DNA of 64,000 nt from Zafaria cholistanensis. GTDB lineage: Bacteria > Actinomycetota > Actinomycetes > Actinomycetales > Micrococcaceae. Numbering within the stretch: position 1 is the first letter of the stretch; the number at the start of each line of letters is the position of its first letter. The position numbers and the translations under genes were made by a program. Below are positions 25,561 through 33,611 of this stretch, in pieces. The stretch lies in the NCBI RefSeq assembly GCF_008580665.1, contig NZ_BKDJ01000010.1, positions 45,906-109,905 on the forward strand. Direction: 5' to 3'. The notes beneath the pieces were generated by a model. It had not been told where the DNA came from. It did no database searches and saw nothing but the letters and a program-made list of their open reading frames with translations.

Positions 25561-25609
25561 TCGCTCCGGTCCACGCGGCACAGGTGCCCGGTACCGGACG
25601 TGAAGCCCC

Positions 25610-27031
25610 TCACGAATCGAATCCCATCCCCAGCGCGTCGGCGCAGCGCAGCCACGGCCCGCGCTTGCCGGCGTTGCGGTCCTGCCGGACCATCGCCGCC
25701 GCCGTCAGCCTCATTCCCGCCCAGGCCAAGGGCTCGGGCGGGAAGGGCACGGGCTTGCGCCGCACCATCTCCAGGCTGGTGCGCTCGGTGCGGGCGCCGT
25801 CGAGCAGGTCCAGCATCACGTTCGCGCCAAACCGGGTGGCCGCGACCCCCAGGCCGGTGTAACCGGCCTGGGGGTCGCCGTGGGCGCGCATGAAGAAGGG
25901 GAAGAACCGCGAGCAGGTGTCGATCGCCCCGCCCCAGGCGTGCGTGAAAAGCACCCCCTTCAGTTGCGGGAAGGTGGCCTGGAAGTGGGCGGCGAGGCGG
26001 CGGTAGGTGGCCTCGGAGTGTTCGTATTCGGGCCTCATCGAGCGGCCGAAGTGGTAGAGCGCGTCATAACCGCCGAACAGGATCCGGTTGTCCGCGGTGA
26101 GCCGGTAGTAGTGGAAGCGGTTGTTGAGGTCGGACACGCCCTGCCGGTGCCACCAGCCGACCGATTCCACCTGCCGGGCGGTCAGCGGCTCGGTCACCAG
26201 CGCGTAGTCGTAGACCGGGACGGTGAAAAGCCGGGTGCGCCGGAGCAGGGAGGGGAAGGCGTTGGTCCCCAGGGCGGCCTTCGCCGCCCTCACCTCGCCG
26301 CCGTCCGTGGAGAGCACGACGCCGGCGCCCTCCCTGCGCAGGCCCCGCACCGGGGTGCCCTCATGGATCCGCACACCGAGGTCCGCACACGCACGGGCCA
26401 GGCCCCAGGCGAGCTTGGCCGGGTTGACCATGGCGGTGCCACGCCGGTTCCAGAGGCCGGCGAGGTAGGTCGGGGACCTCACCTCGGCGCGCACCGCATT
26501 CCGGCCCAGGAACTCCGCGCCCCCGGGCTCCGCCATCCCCCTCAGCCAGTCGACCTGGTGCGGTTCGGTGGCCACCTCCAGGCTGCCGGTCTCCTCCCAG
26601 TCGCAGTCGATCCGGTACCGCTCCAGGGCTTCGCGGATCTCGCGCAGGTTTTCCAGCCCCAGCCGGACCAACTGCTGGTTCTCCCGGGGCAGGTGCTTGA
26701 GCCCGTTGGCTTCGCCGTGGGTCAGGCTGGACTGGCAGAATCCGCCGTTACGCCCGGAGGCGGCCCACCCGATGCGGCGGCCCTCCAGCAGCACCACGCG
26801 CCGGCGCGGATTGCGTTCCTTCGCCATCAGCGCGGTCCACAACCCCGTGTATCCGCCCCCGACCACGGCTAAGTCGGCGTCCAGGTCCGCGCTCACCGGC
26901 GGGCGGGGTTCGGGGCGCTCCGCCGTGTCCAGCCAAAAGCAGGCCGGTGCAGCCCCGGCGAGCGCGGCGGCGACAGCGCCCCGGTCCGCGGCCTTCTCGG
27001 CGAGGTCGAACGTCGTGGGGGTCGGGGCCAT
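25610..27031 (-). CDS. FAD-dependent oxidoreductase (DAO family)
   Basis: 473 residues from ATG 27031, with AAGGATGGAT as ribosome site; nearby GTG 27064 and ATG 27037 are alternatives. Rossmann FAD motif ADLAVVGGGYTGLWTALMA near residue 60, then SGRNGGFCQSSLTHGEANG, and the DAO-type C-terminal HAWGGAIDTCSRFFPFF and GYTGLGVAATRFGANV. Such enzymes (PuuB, glycine or amine oxidases) oxidise amino acids or amines. No pathway neighbour fixes the substrate. Confidence 0.85.
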   Translation of the reverse strand: MAPTPTTFDLAEKAADRGAVAAALAGAAPACFWLDTAERPEPRPPVSADLDADLAVVGGGYTGLWTALMAKERNPRRRVVLLEGRRIGWAASGRNGGFCQSSLTHGEANGLKHLPRENQQLVRLGLENLREIREALERYRIDCDWEETGSLEVATEPHQVDWLRGMAEPGGAEFLGRNAVRAEVRSPTYLAGLWNRRGTAMVNPAKLAWGLARACADLGVRIHEGTPVRGLRREGAGVVLSTDGGEVRAAKAALGTNAFPSLLRRTRLFTVPVYDYALVTEPLTARQVESVGWWHRQGVSDLNNRFHYYRLTADNRILFGGYDALYHFGRSMRPEYEHSEATYRRLAAHFQATFPQLKGVLFTHAWGGAIDTCSRFFPFFMRAHGDPQAGYTGLGVAATRFGANVMLDLLDGARTERTSLEMVRRKPVPFPPEPLAWAGMRLTAAAMVRQDRNAGKRGPWLRCADALGMGFDS

Positions 27032-27157
27032 ATCCATCCTTTGTCGGAGGTGGTTCACCTGCACGCTCTACAGCAGAGGATACGGCCGTGCCCGTGGCAC
27101 ACCCCACATCGGCGCACTCCACATCAGCGCGCGCCGGTGCAGGGTGACTGGGCGGGC

Positions 27158-27949
27158 CTAGGCGTAGGACACCACGGCGTCCCCGAGGGTGGCGAACGCA
27201 AAACCCGCGCAGGCGGCCACGACCGCCGCGAACCCGGCCAGCCACACCCCGGAAGGGACCCCCGTGGTCCGGTAGAGGATGTAGGCGTCCGAACTGTGCA
27301 CGTGGCTGCGCCGCCGGATGTGGACGGAGAGGACCTTGAACCAGTCCTTCACGGAGCCGACCAGCAGTCCGATCCCCAATGCCAGCACCACGTAGGCGAC
27401 GGCCTCCTTGGGAATGAACATCACCAGCAGTTGGGCCACCGTGGCGCAGGCCACGGCAATGAGGACCCCGGCGGCGTTGCGGATGAACAGCAGTGCCGCC
27501 AGCAGGACCAGGGCGCCAAGGGACAGGGCCGCACCGGCCCATCCGGCGCAGGCGGACCATACCAGCGCGGCACCTGCCAGCGCCGGCGCCGGGTAGCCCC
27601 AGAAGCCTGCCCACGCGGCTCCCCGCCGGGTCCGGCCGAGGCTGGTCATCTGGCCGGAGTGGTCGAAGTTCAGATGGATCCCCTTGACGATCCGCCCCGT
27701 GGTCAGCGCCGCAAAGGCATGGCCCAACTCGTGCACGAAGGTCACGAACAGCCCAAACCAGCGCCAGGTGGGCCGCAGCACGGCAAGGCCCACGGCCACC
27801 GCGATAATCAGCATGACGGTCATCGGCTCGGGGTGCAGCAGGGAACCGTGGGCAAACCCGGCAACCACCGCATCCCACCAGTCCCCTACGGCCGGGGGCT
27901 CCCCTGCCGCCTGCAGCACCGGAACCCCCGCAAAGTGTGTTTCGTTCAT
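27158..27949 (-). CDS. M50-family site-2-type membrane metalloprotease
   Basis: 263 residues. Several membrane segments, with the zinc-binding HELGHAFAAL in segment two (about residues 73-82). A further segment near residue 195 may hold the third ligand (Asp in SVKDWF). This compact form lacks a PDZ domain and resembles the stand-alone actinobacterial M50 peptidases rather than RseP. Substrate unknown; acts within the membrane. Confidence 0.85.
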   Translation of the reverse strand: MNETHFAGVPVLQAAGEPPAVGDWWDAVVAGFAHGSLLHPEPMTVMLIIAVAVGLAVLRPTWRWFGLFVTFVHELGHAFAALTTGRIVKGIHLNFDHSGQMTSLGRTRRGAAWAGFWGYPAPALAGAALVWSACAGWAGAALSLGALVLLAALLFIRNAAGVLIAVACATVAQLLVMFIPKEAVAYVVLALGIGLLVGSVKDWFKVLSVHIRRRSHVHSSDAYILYRTTGVPSGVWLAGFAAVVAACAGFAFATLGDAVVSYA

Positions 27950-28094
27950 CCGACGAGGCTAGGACACGTTGCTGTGAGCAAATTGGGACCGTCCGATACG
28001 CTTTCAATGCCAACCGTTCCCCGCCCGCGGTCCGGTGCGGCGTCCGGGCCCCGCCCGGGAAGGCGGCGGACACGGTTGAGACGCTGCGCAACGC

Positions 28095-28158
28095 AGGGTG
28101 GCGGGAGGCAGCGCCTCAAGCCAGCAGGGTGGCGGGAGGCAGCGCGCCTCAAGCCAGC
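28095..28158. repeat. Direct repeat of 31/33 bp
   Basis: Two head-to-tail copies (28095-28125 and 28126-28158) that differ only by one extra CG. A third partial copy (AGGGCAGCC) follows. It lies in the 296-base gap between the divergent M50 gene and the lipoprotein gene; the rest of this gap (27950-28245) shows an A-rich stretch with AAAAGACAGC repeated, probably the leader of the lipoprotein gene. Confidence 0.8.
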
Positions 28159-28245
28159 AGGGCAGCCAGGGCGCAGCACACAAGGCAGCAAAAAAGACAG
28201 CGCAGAAAAGACAGCACAGCGAAACGACAGGGAGGTGGTTGGACC

Positions 28246-28713
28246 GTGGCACGCAGGACAAGGAGCGTGGCTGCGCCCCGTTGCCGCCTGGCCGCCGCCC
28301 TGCTGGCTGCCGTGGCCCTGGTCGCCGTGGTGGTGTCCGCCTGCCTGACCTCCAGCGCCGGGCAGTCCTCCCAGGCCCTGGCCTCTCCGGGGACCGGGCA
28401 CCAGGGGACCCAGCATGCCGTGGACGCGGTGAATCCTGTGGACGGACCAGCCGGCGCCGGACAGCAGCCGGACGCGCCGCTGCCTCTGGAACCTGCCGCC
28501 GCGGATGGCCCATGCCCGGACCAGGCCCCGCCCGTTCCGGCGTGCCACAACCAGGCGGACCTCCAACTCACCACCCCTGCCGCAGGTCCGCGCCCGGACG
28601 CGGACCTGCGCTGGGACCACCCGCGCTACGCGGCTGAACGGGCCGGGCTGGCCGGCTCCCCGGTGCCGGCTCCCGCCCCGGACCTCATCGCACTCTCCAT
28701 CAGCCGTACGTAG
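28246..28713 (+). CDS. Small lipoprotein, possibly DUF6153-like
   Basis: 155 residues from GTG 28246 behind GGGAGG. A basic start and hydrophobic core LAAALLAAVALVAVV end in the lipobox VSAC, so it is probably a membrane-anchored lipoprotein. The mature part is Pro/Ala-rich with Cys residues (DGPCPDQAPPVPACHNQ) and ends APDLIALSISRT, which resembles the small DUF6153 proteins linked to copper genes. It is followed by DUF305 and DUF3105 genes, supporting that context. Confidence 0.6.
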   Translation: MARRTRSVAAPRCRLAAALLAAVALVAVVVSACLTSSAGQSSQALASPGTGHQGTQHAVDAVNPVDGPAGAGQQPDAPLPLEPAAADGPCPDQAPPVPACHNQADLQLTTPAAGPRPDADLRWDHPRYAAERAGLAGSPVPAPAPDLIALSISRT

Positions 28714-28817
28714 GGAGCACCGCCACCGCGCCCGGCACCGCTGCCTGCACGGCCGGCGCGCCGCGCCCCCGCAAGACGCGCATCCTACGCGCGCCCCTGA
28801 CGACCCCGGAGAACACG

Positions 28818-29654
28818 ATGTCCCCCTCCCCCCGAGTACCGGACGGCCCCCGGCCGGGCAGCCTCCAGCCGGCCGCCGTCGTCCCCGAACCACAGGACGC
28901 CCCCAACCCGGCCGGCGCCCCCCAACTGCAGGACGCCCCCGAACTGCAGGACGTCCCCGAACTGCAGGGCGCCGGATCCGCGCCCGGGCGCGGACCCCAG
29001 CGCGCGCTCCTGGCCGCGATCGCAGCCCTGGTGGTGGCAGTCGGGTTCGGGGGCTGGATGTTGGGGACGCTCAGCCCGCGCACCGGCTACCCGAGCGAAC
29101 TGTCCGCCGATGCCGGTTTCGCCCGCGACATGCAGACCCACCACAACCAGGCCGTGCAGCTGTCCCTGATCGTGCGGGACAATTCCACCAACGAGGCCGT
29201 GCGCTCCATTGCGTACGACATCGCCACCACCCAGGCCCACCAGTCAGGACAGCTGTTCGCCATGCTGCGCACTTGGGGGCTTCCACAGACCGGAGAGCGC
29301 CCGGAGATGGCCTGGATGGTGGACATGGCACCGAAGGATGGCGGCCATACCGGGCACGGCGCTGAGACATCGGGGACGCAGGGAACGACCCAGGGGACGC
29401 AGGCGCACGGTTGGGAGTCCATGGGCATGGCCGCCCCGGAACAGATCCGCCAGCTTGAGGCTGCCCGCGGCACCGACGCGGACCGGCTCTACCTGACCCT
29501 GATGATCCGCCACCACCAGGGCGGGGTGGCCATGGCCGAGGCCGCCCTGGACCGGGCCCACAACCCGCTCATCCTGGACTTCGCGCAGAAGGTCGTCGCC
29601 GCGCAGAACGCCGAGGTCCGGGCCCTGGCCGCCCTGCTGGACAGCCTGCCCTAG
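28818..29654 (+). CDS. DUF305-family membrane-anchored protein
   Basis: 278 residues. Proline-rich cytoplasmic start with repeated PELQD units, one membrane segment (about residues 60-78, LLAAIAALVVAVGFGGWML), and an extracytoplasmic DUF305 domain with the two hallmark His clusters FARDMQTHHNQAVQL and LMIRHHQGGVAMA. A His-rich insert (GGHTGHG) lies between. DUF305 proteins (CopM-like) are linked to copper handling at the cell surface. Between the lipoprotein gene and DUF3105 on the same strand, likely one operon. Confidence 0.9.
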   Translation: MSPSPRVPDGPRPGSLQPAAVVPEPQDAPNPAGAPQLQDAPELQDVPELQGAGSAPGRGPQRALLAAIAALVVAVGFGGWMLGTLSPRTGYPSELSADAGFARDMQTHHNQAVQLSLIVRDNSTNEAVRSIAYDIATTQAHQSGQLFAMLRTWGLPQTGERPEMAWMVDMAPKDGGHTGHGAETSGTQGTTQGTQAHGWESMGMAAPEQIRQLEAARGTDADRLYLTLMIRHHQGGVAMAEAALDRAHNPLILDFAQKVVAAQNAEVRALAALLDSLP

Positions 29655-29742
29655 AACACCTGGCGGCAGGGAACGCCCCAAGGGCCCCCTGCCTCCCCCC
29701 CACGCAATTCACCAAACTCCAACAGAAACGGATTCGACCAGA

Positions 29743-30378
29743 ATGGGCAAGAACACCGCCTCCGCCAATTCCAAGCGCGAACAGGCCCAGGCCATGGTGG
29801 CCAACCAGCAGAAGAAGGCCAAGCGCACCCGCCTGATCACCATCGGCGTGGCTGCCGCAGCCGCCCTCGCGATCGCCGTGCCAACTGCCGTCGTCCTGTC
29901 AGGGGAGGCGAAACAGCGCGCGGAGCTCGAGGCCGCCGCCTCGCAGCCAATCGAGGGCGTGCAGGTCTATACCGACCTGGCCTCCAACCACGTCCAGACC
30001 GACGTCGACTATCCCCAGCGCCCCGGTGTGGGCGGGGACCACTACCCGGTGTGGGCGAACTGCGGGATCTACAACAGGGAGATCGACGAGACCCACGCGG
30101 TGCACTCGCTGGAACACGGCGCGGTCTGGATCACGTACCGCTCGGACATCTCCGCCGAGGAGAAGGCGGCACTGGAGGAACTGGTGGGTGAGCGCACCTA
30201 CCTGCTGCTCAGCCCGTTTAACGACCAGGAGGAGCCGATCAAGCTCTCCGCCTGGGGCGTCCAGCTGGCCGTCGACACCGCCTCCGACCCGCGCATCCCC
30301 ACGTTCATCGCCAAGTACCGCCAGGGCGAGCAGACCCCGGAGCCGGGCGCCGCCTGCACCGGCGGGCTGGACGGCTAG
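29743..30378 (+). CDS. DUF3105-family protein
   Basis: 211 residues. Lys-rich start, one membrane segment (about residues 30-50), then the DUF3105 domain with HVQTDVDYPQRPGVGGDHYP, WANCGIYN, the conserved VHSLEHGAVWITYR and SAWGVQLAVDTASDPRI. Its conserved His and Cys suggest metal binding. DUF3105 and DUF305 genes are regularly adjacent in actinobacteria, as here. Confidence 0.9.
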   Translation: MGKNTASANSKREQAQAMVANQQKKAKRTRLITIGVAAAAALAIAVPTAVVLSGEAKQRAELEAAASQPIEGVQVYTDLASNHVQTDVDYPQRPGVGGDHYPVWANCGIYNREIDETHAVHSLEHGAVWITYRSDISAEEKAALEELVGERTYLLLSPFNDQEEPIKLSAWGVQLAVDTASDPRIPTFIAKYRQGEQTPEPGAACTGGLDG

Positions 30379-30387
30379 CCCCGGCTG

Positions 30388-30431
30388 CGCCTCCGGACCG
30401 CCTCCGGACCGCCTCCGGACCGCCTCCGGAC
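30388..30431. repeat. Four perfect tandem copies of an 11-bp unit
   Basis: CGCCTCCGGAC is repeated four times without change (30388-30431), beginning nine bases after the DUF3105 stop codon. Confidence 0.9.
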
Positions 30432-30539
30432 AAGGGTTTGGGGGCGTCGGGATTGTCGCTGATTCGTGTCCTGTTTCCCCCGGTCAGCGGGGGATTTGGG
30501 GGCTACCCTGAAGGCCCTGCACCTTCGGGAGGAGCCGCC

Positions 30540-31361
30540 ATGGGTGACCGCCTGCATCGCACTGCCCGCCAAGGACATCCCGCCCGCCCGGGAGTTTCCA
30601 CCGGTCAGGGGCATCCCACGCGCCCGGGCCGCCTCGCCGCCGCGGCCGGCGTCCTCGCCGCACTGGTGGCGGCCGCGCTCCTCCTGTGGTTGCGGGACAC
30701 GGAGCCGCGGATTCCGCAGGCCGCTCCCCCGCCGGGAGCCGGGGCGCTGGCCTTCGCCGTGGCCGGGGATTCCATTACGGCCGACGGCAGCCCCGCGGTC
30801 GCCGCGCGCGCGGTCGGTAACCGCTCCTGGGTGCGGTTCGCCCAGGGCGGGGGCGCGGCGTTTGCTGGTGGCTGGGCCCGCGACGGAGCGACGACCGCGG
30901 AGATGGCCGCGGCACTGGCCGCCCACGCGCCCCCGCCGGGATCGGTCAATACGCTGGTGATCCTCGCCGGCACCAACGACATTTACCGGGGCGTCCCCTT
31001 TACGGCCATCGCGGAAAACCTGAAGTCCATTGCCGCACGCGTGGGCGCCCCACGGGTGGTGGTCTGCTCCATCCCGCCCCGGGACGGTTTCGCCGCGCCC
31101 ACTGAGGCCTACAACGCCTGGCTTCCGGGGTTCGCCTCCGGGCAGGGCTGGGAGTGGACGGACGCCTCCGCGGGGTTGCGCGACGCGATGGACCCTGGCC
31201 GCTTCGGCCCCGGACTCTCCCACGACGGCGTGCATCCCAGCCGGGCCGGTGCGGCGGTCCTGGGCACGGCCATCAGGGCCGCCCTGCTGGCCACCCCCGA
31301 AGCAGGCCCGCCCGAACCCCCGCAGGCCCCGGAGGCAACCGGCCAGACTCTCGATAGTTGA
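30540..31361 (+). CDS. Membrane-anchored SGNH/GDSL hydrolase
   Basis: 273 residues from ATG 30540 behind GGAGGAGCC. A membrane segment (about residues 40-55) is followed by an SGNH hydrolase domain: GDSITADG (Ser), a Gly-rich block, LAGTNDIYRG (Asn) and SHDGVHPSRAG with the Asp and His of the triad. Acts as an esterase or acetylhydrolase outside the membrane; substrate unknown. Confidence 0.85.
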   Translation: MGDRLHRTARQGHPARPGVSTGQGHPTRPGRLAAAAGVLAALVAAALLLWLRDTEPRIPQAAPPPGAGALAFAVAGDSITADGSPAVAARAVGNRSWVRFAQGGGAAFAGGWARDGATTAEMAAALAAHAPPPGSVNTLVILAGTNDIYRGVPFTAIAENLKSIAARVGAPRVVVCSIPPRDGFAAPTEAYNAWLPGFASGQGWEWTDASAGLRDAMDPGRFGPGLSHDGVHPSRAGAAVLGTAIRAALLATPEAGPPEPPQAPEATGQTLDS

Positions 31362-31424
31362 CAGTTCAACTTGTCTGGGGCATCCTTAAGTGGTTCAATC
31401 TTCAAGCTTTACGTGAGGAATCCC

Positions 31425-31913
31425 GTGACCACCACCACCGCCCCGACGACCGCACAGACGACCGCCCCGGCGACGCCGACCCCCGCGAGCACGGCCACTG
31501 CCGGCATCGCCCTGGCCGTGCTCCGGGTGGCGATCGGCTTCCTGTTCCTGGCCCACGGCTGGCAGAAGTTCAGCCAGTTCACCATCCCGGGCACCACCGC
31601 CGCGTTCGAACAGATGGGCATTCCGGCGGCCGGACTCGTCGCCCCGCTCATGGCCACCCTCGAGGTCGCCGGCGGCATCGCCCTGATCCTGGGCCTGCTG
31701 GCCCGCGTCGCCGGCGCCGCCCTGGCACTGGCCATGGCGGGCGCGATCGCCACTGTCCATGCCCCATTCGGCATCTTCGTCGCGGATAACGGCTTCGAGC
31801 TGGTGCTGGCCCTGGCCGCCGGTTCCGCAGCCATTGCCCTGCTCGGTGCGGGACGCTTCTCCCTGGACCGCGTCCTGTTCGCCGGACGCGCCAAGGCCTC
31901 CTTCCTGGCCTAG
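31425..31913 (+). CDS. DoxX-family membrane protein
   Basis: 162 residues from GTG 31425 (GAGGAATCCC upstream). Thr/Ala-rich start, then four membrane segments of the DoxX type with LRVAIGFLFLAHGWQKF, GLVAPLMATLEVAGGIAL, and GIFVADNGFELVLALAAG. The family includes subunits of quinone- or thiol-linked oxidoreductases. No pathway neighbours. Confidence 0.9.
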   Translation: MTTTTAPTTAQTTAPATPTPASTATAGIALAVLRVAIGFLFLAHGWQKFSQFTIPGTTAAFEQMGIPAAGLVAPLMATLEVAGGIALILGLLARVAGAALALAMAGAIATVHAPFGIFVADNGFELVLALAAGSAAIALLGAGRFSLDRVLFAGRAKASFLA

Positions 31914-32013
31914 TCCCTGCCCTAACCCCTGGCCTAACCCTCGACCCAGTCCCCCGCGCCCAACTCCCCGGCACGGCAGGGCAGGGCAGTGCAGTGCAGG
32001 GCAGGGCAGTGCA

Positions 32014-32054
32014 CGACGGCGGGGGCCGCTCCTATGGGGCGGCCCCCGCCGTCG
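32014..32054. terminator. 16-bp perfect hairpin after the DoxX gene
   Basis: CGACGGCGGGGGCCGC (32014-32029) pairs exactly with 32039-32054 around a nine-base loop. It is preceded at 31977-32012 by slippage-type repeats of GGGCAGTGCA. The rest of 31914-32166 holds only the upstream region of the next small gene. Confidence 0.6.
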
Positions 32055-32166
32055 CCTGTTCCTCCGGCACTTTGCCGCTGCCGTCCGCAGGCTGTGGGGG
32101 GACTTGGGGCCGTCGGGACCTCTAGGCTGGGGACAGTCCGCTGAGTCCGCTCGTTAAGGAGTCCCC

Positions 32167-32466
32167 ATGGGTCCGCTCATCTCTTCCCTGCTCGCCTCCG
32201 CCGGCCTGATCGGCGGCTACAAGACCGCGCGGGACACCGGCAACCGCAAGCTCGGCGGCGCCGTGCTCGCCGCCGCCGGCGCCGGCGCCTTCGTGCTGTG
32301 GAGGAAGAATGCCGGCACCGGCCGCGCGGCCGCGCTGACCGGCGCCTACATTGCCGCGTTCGGGCTCTCCCACCCGCTGTCCAAGAAGATCGGCGCCTGG
32401 CCGTCGGTCTACACGGTCACCGCCGCCACGGCACTGGCCTCGCTGCTGTTCGGCCGAAGGCGCTGA
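32167..32466 (+). CDS. Small membrane protein (99 aa)
   Basis: ATG 32167 preceded by AAGGAGTCCCC. Three short hydrophobic segments with Gly/Ala (LGGAVLAAAGAGAFVLW, LTGAYIAAFGLSHPL, VYTVTAATALASLLFG) and a basic end GRRR. Unrecognised. Its last codons form the first unit of a 22-base tandem repeat. Confidence 0.65.
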   Translation: MGPLISSLLASAGLIGGYKTARDTGNRKLGGAVLAAAGAGAFVLWRKNAGTGRAAALTGAYIAAFGLSHPLSKKIGAWPSVYTVTAATALASLLFGRRR

Positions 32467-32540
32467 TTGACCCGGCCGCAGGCGCTGGTTGGTTCGGCCG
32501 CAGGCGCTGGTTAGTTTGGCCGCAGGCGCTGGTAACGCCC
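32452..32540. repeat. Four tandem 22-bp units starting in the 3' end of a gene
   Basis: Units begin at 32452, 32474, 32496 and 32518; the core GGCCGCAGGCGCTGGT is shared, and the first unit, inside the gene, differs slightly. The stop codon lies in unit one. Confidence 0.85.
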
Positions 32541-32685
32541 GGTTGAGGCCGCGGCCCGGAACCGGGCGCGGCAGCGAAATCCGGGGCGGCGTGCCCGCCT
32601 TCAGGAATGCGCGCGCGGATCCCGCGGTTGGCAGGGGTGGATGGCCCCTTCGGCCGTTGCACCGTTTCCCGAAAGGACCTTCACT

Positions 32686-33540
32686 ATGACTTTTGCCGTC
32701 ACCGGCGCCACCGGCCACTTGGGCCGCCTGGCCATCGAGAGCCTCCTGGCCTCCGGAATACCGGCGGCGGAAATCACCGCCATCGGACGCAATCCGGAGA
32801 AGCTGGCGCAGCTCGCAGCCCTGGGCGTGCGGACCGCGCGGGCCTCCTTCGATGATCCGTCCGCGCTGGAAGCCGCCTTCGCCGGCGCCGACGCCGTGCT
32901 GCTGGTCTCCGGAACCGAGGTGGGCCAGCGCGTGCGCCAGCACACCAACGCAATCGACGCCGCCGTGAAGGCCGGCGCCGGCCGGATCGTCTACACCAGC
33001 GTGCTCGGCGGCGACCCGGAGAAACTGGTCCTGGCCCCCGAGCACGTGGCCACCGAGCAGGCCATCCTCGCCTCGGGACTGCCGTACACGATCCTGCGCA
33101 ACGGCTGGTACAACGAGAACTACGCGCAAACCCTCGCCCAGGCCGCCCAGACCGGCGTGGTCATCGGCAGCGCCGGAGACGGCCGGGTGGCCAGCGCCGC
33201 CCGGCGCGACTACGCCGAGGCCGCCGCCGCGGTACTGGCCGGGACCGGGCACCAGAACAAGACCTACGAACTGTCCGGGGACACGGCCTGGGACTACCGG
33301 ACACTCGCCGCGGTCCTCACGCAGATCACCGGCCGCGAGGTTGTCTACCGGGACCTGTCCCCCGAGGAACACCGCGCGGCGCTCCTTGAGGCGGGCCTGG
33401 ACGAAGGCACGGCCGGGTTCCTGACCGCCCTCGACGCCGGCATCCGCGCCGGGGCCCTGGAGCTGGCAACCGGCGACCTGTCCCGCCTGATCGGCCGCCC
33501 GACCACGCCGCTGGCCGACACCCTGCGCGAACTCTCCTAG
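32686..33540 (+). CDS. NmrA-like NAD(P)-binding reductase (QorB-like)
   Basis: 284 residues from ATG 32686 behind AAAGGACC. Rossmann motif TFAVTGATGHLGRLAIESL at the start, IGRNPEKLAQL, YTSVLGGD and LRNGWYNENY, typical of QorB/NmrA-type atypical short-chain reductases. It lacks the full YxxxK pair of classical reductases. May reduce quinones or act as a redox sensor. Confidence 0.9.
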   Translation: MTFAVTGATGHLGRLAIESLLASGIPAAEITAIGRNPEKLAQLAALGVRTARASFDDPSALEAAFAGADAVLLVSGTEVGQRVRQHTNAIDAAVKAGAGRIVYTSVLGGDPEKLVLAPEHVATEQAILASGLPYTILRNGWYNENYAQTLAQAAQTGVVIGSAGDGRVASAARRDYAEAAAAVLAGTGHQNKTYELSGDTAWDYRTLAAVLTQITGREVVYRDLSPEEHRAALLEAGLDEGTAGFLTALDAGIRAGALELATGDLSRLIGRPTTPLADTLRELS

Positions 33541-33611
33541 CGCGCCTTCCCGGCACCGGGCCGTGGCCGCGCTCTGGCGTCCGGGCGGCTCCCGCCCCCT
33601 AGACTGGGGGC

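Noticed and set aside
25610..27064. GTG 27064 as start of the DAO-type oxidase
   Set aside because: No ribosome site precedes it, whereas AAGGATGGAT precedes ATG 27031; kept only as an alternative.
30388..30431. Repeats considered as a CRISPR array
   Set aside because: Units are adjacent without spacers and only 11 bases long; they are simple tandem duplications. The same holds for the arrays at 32452, 38936 and 48724.
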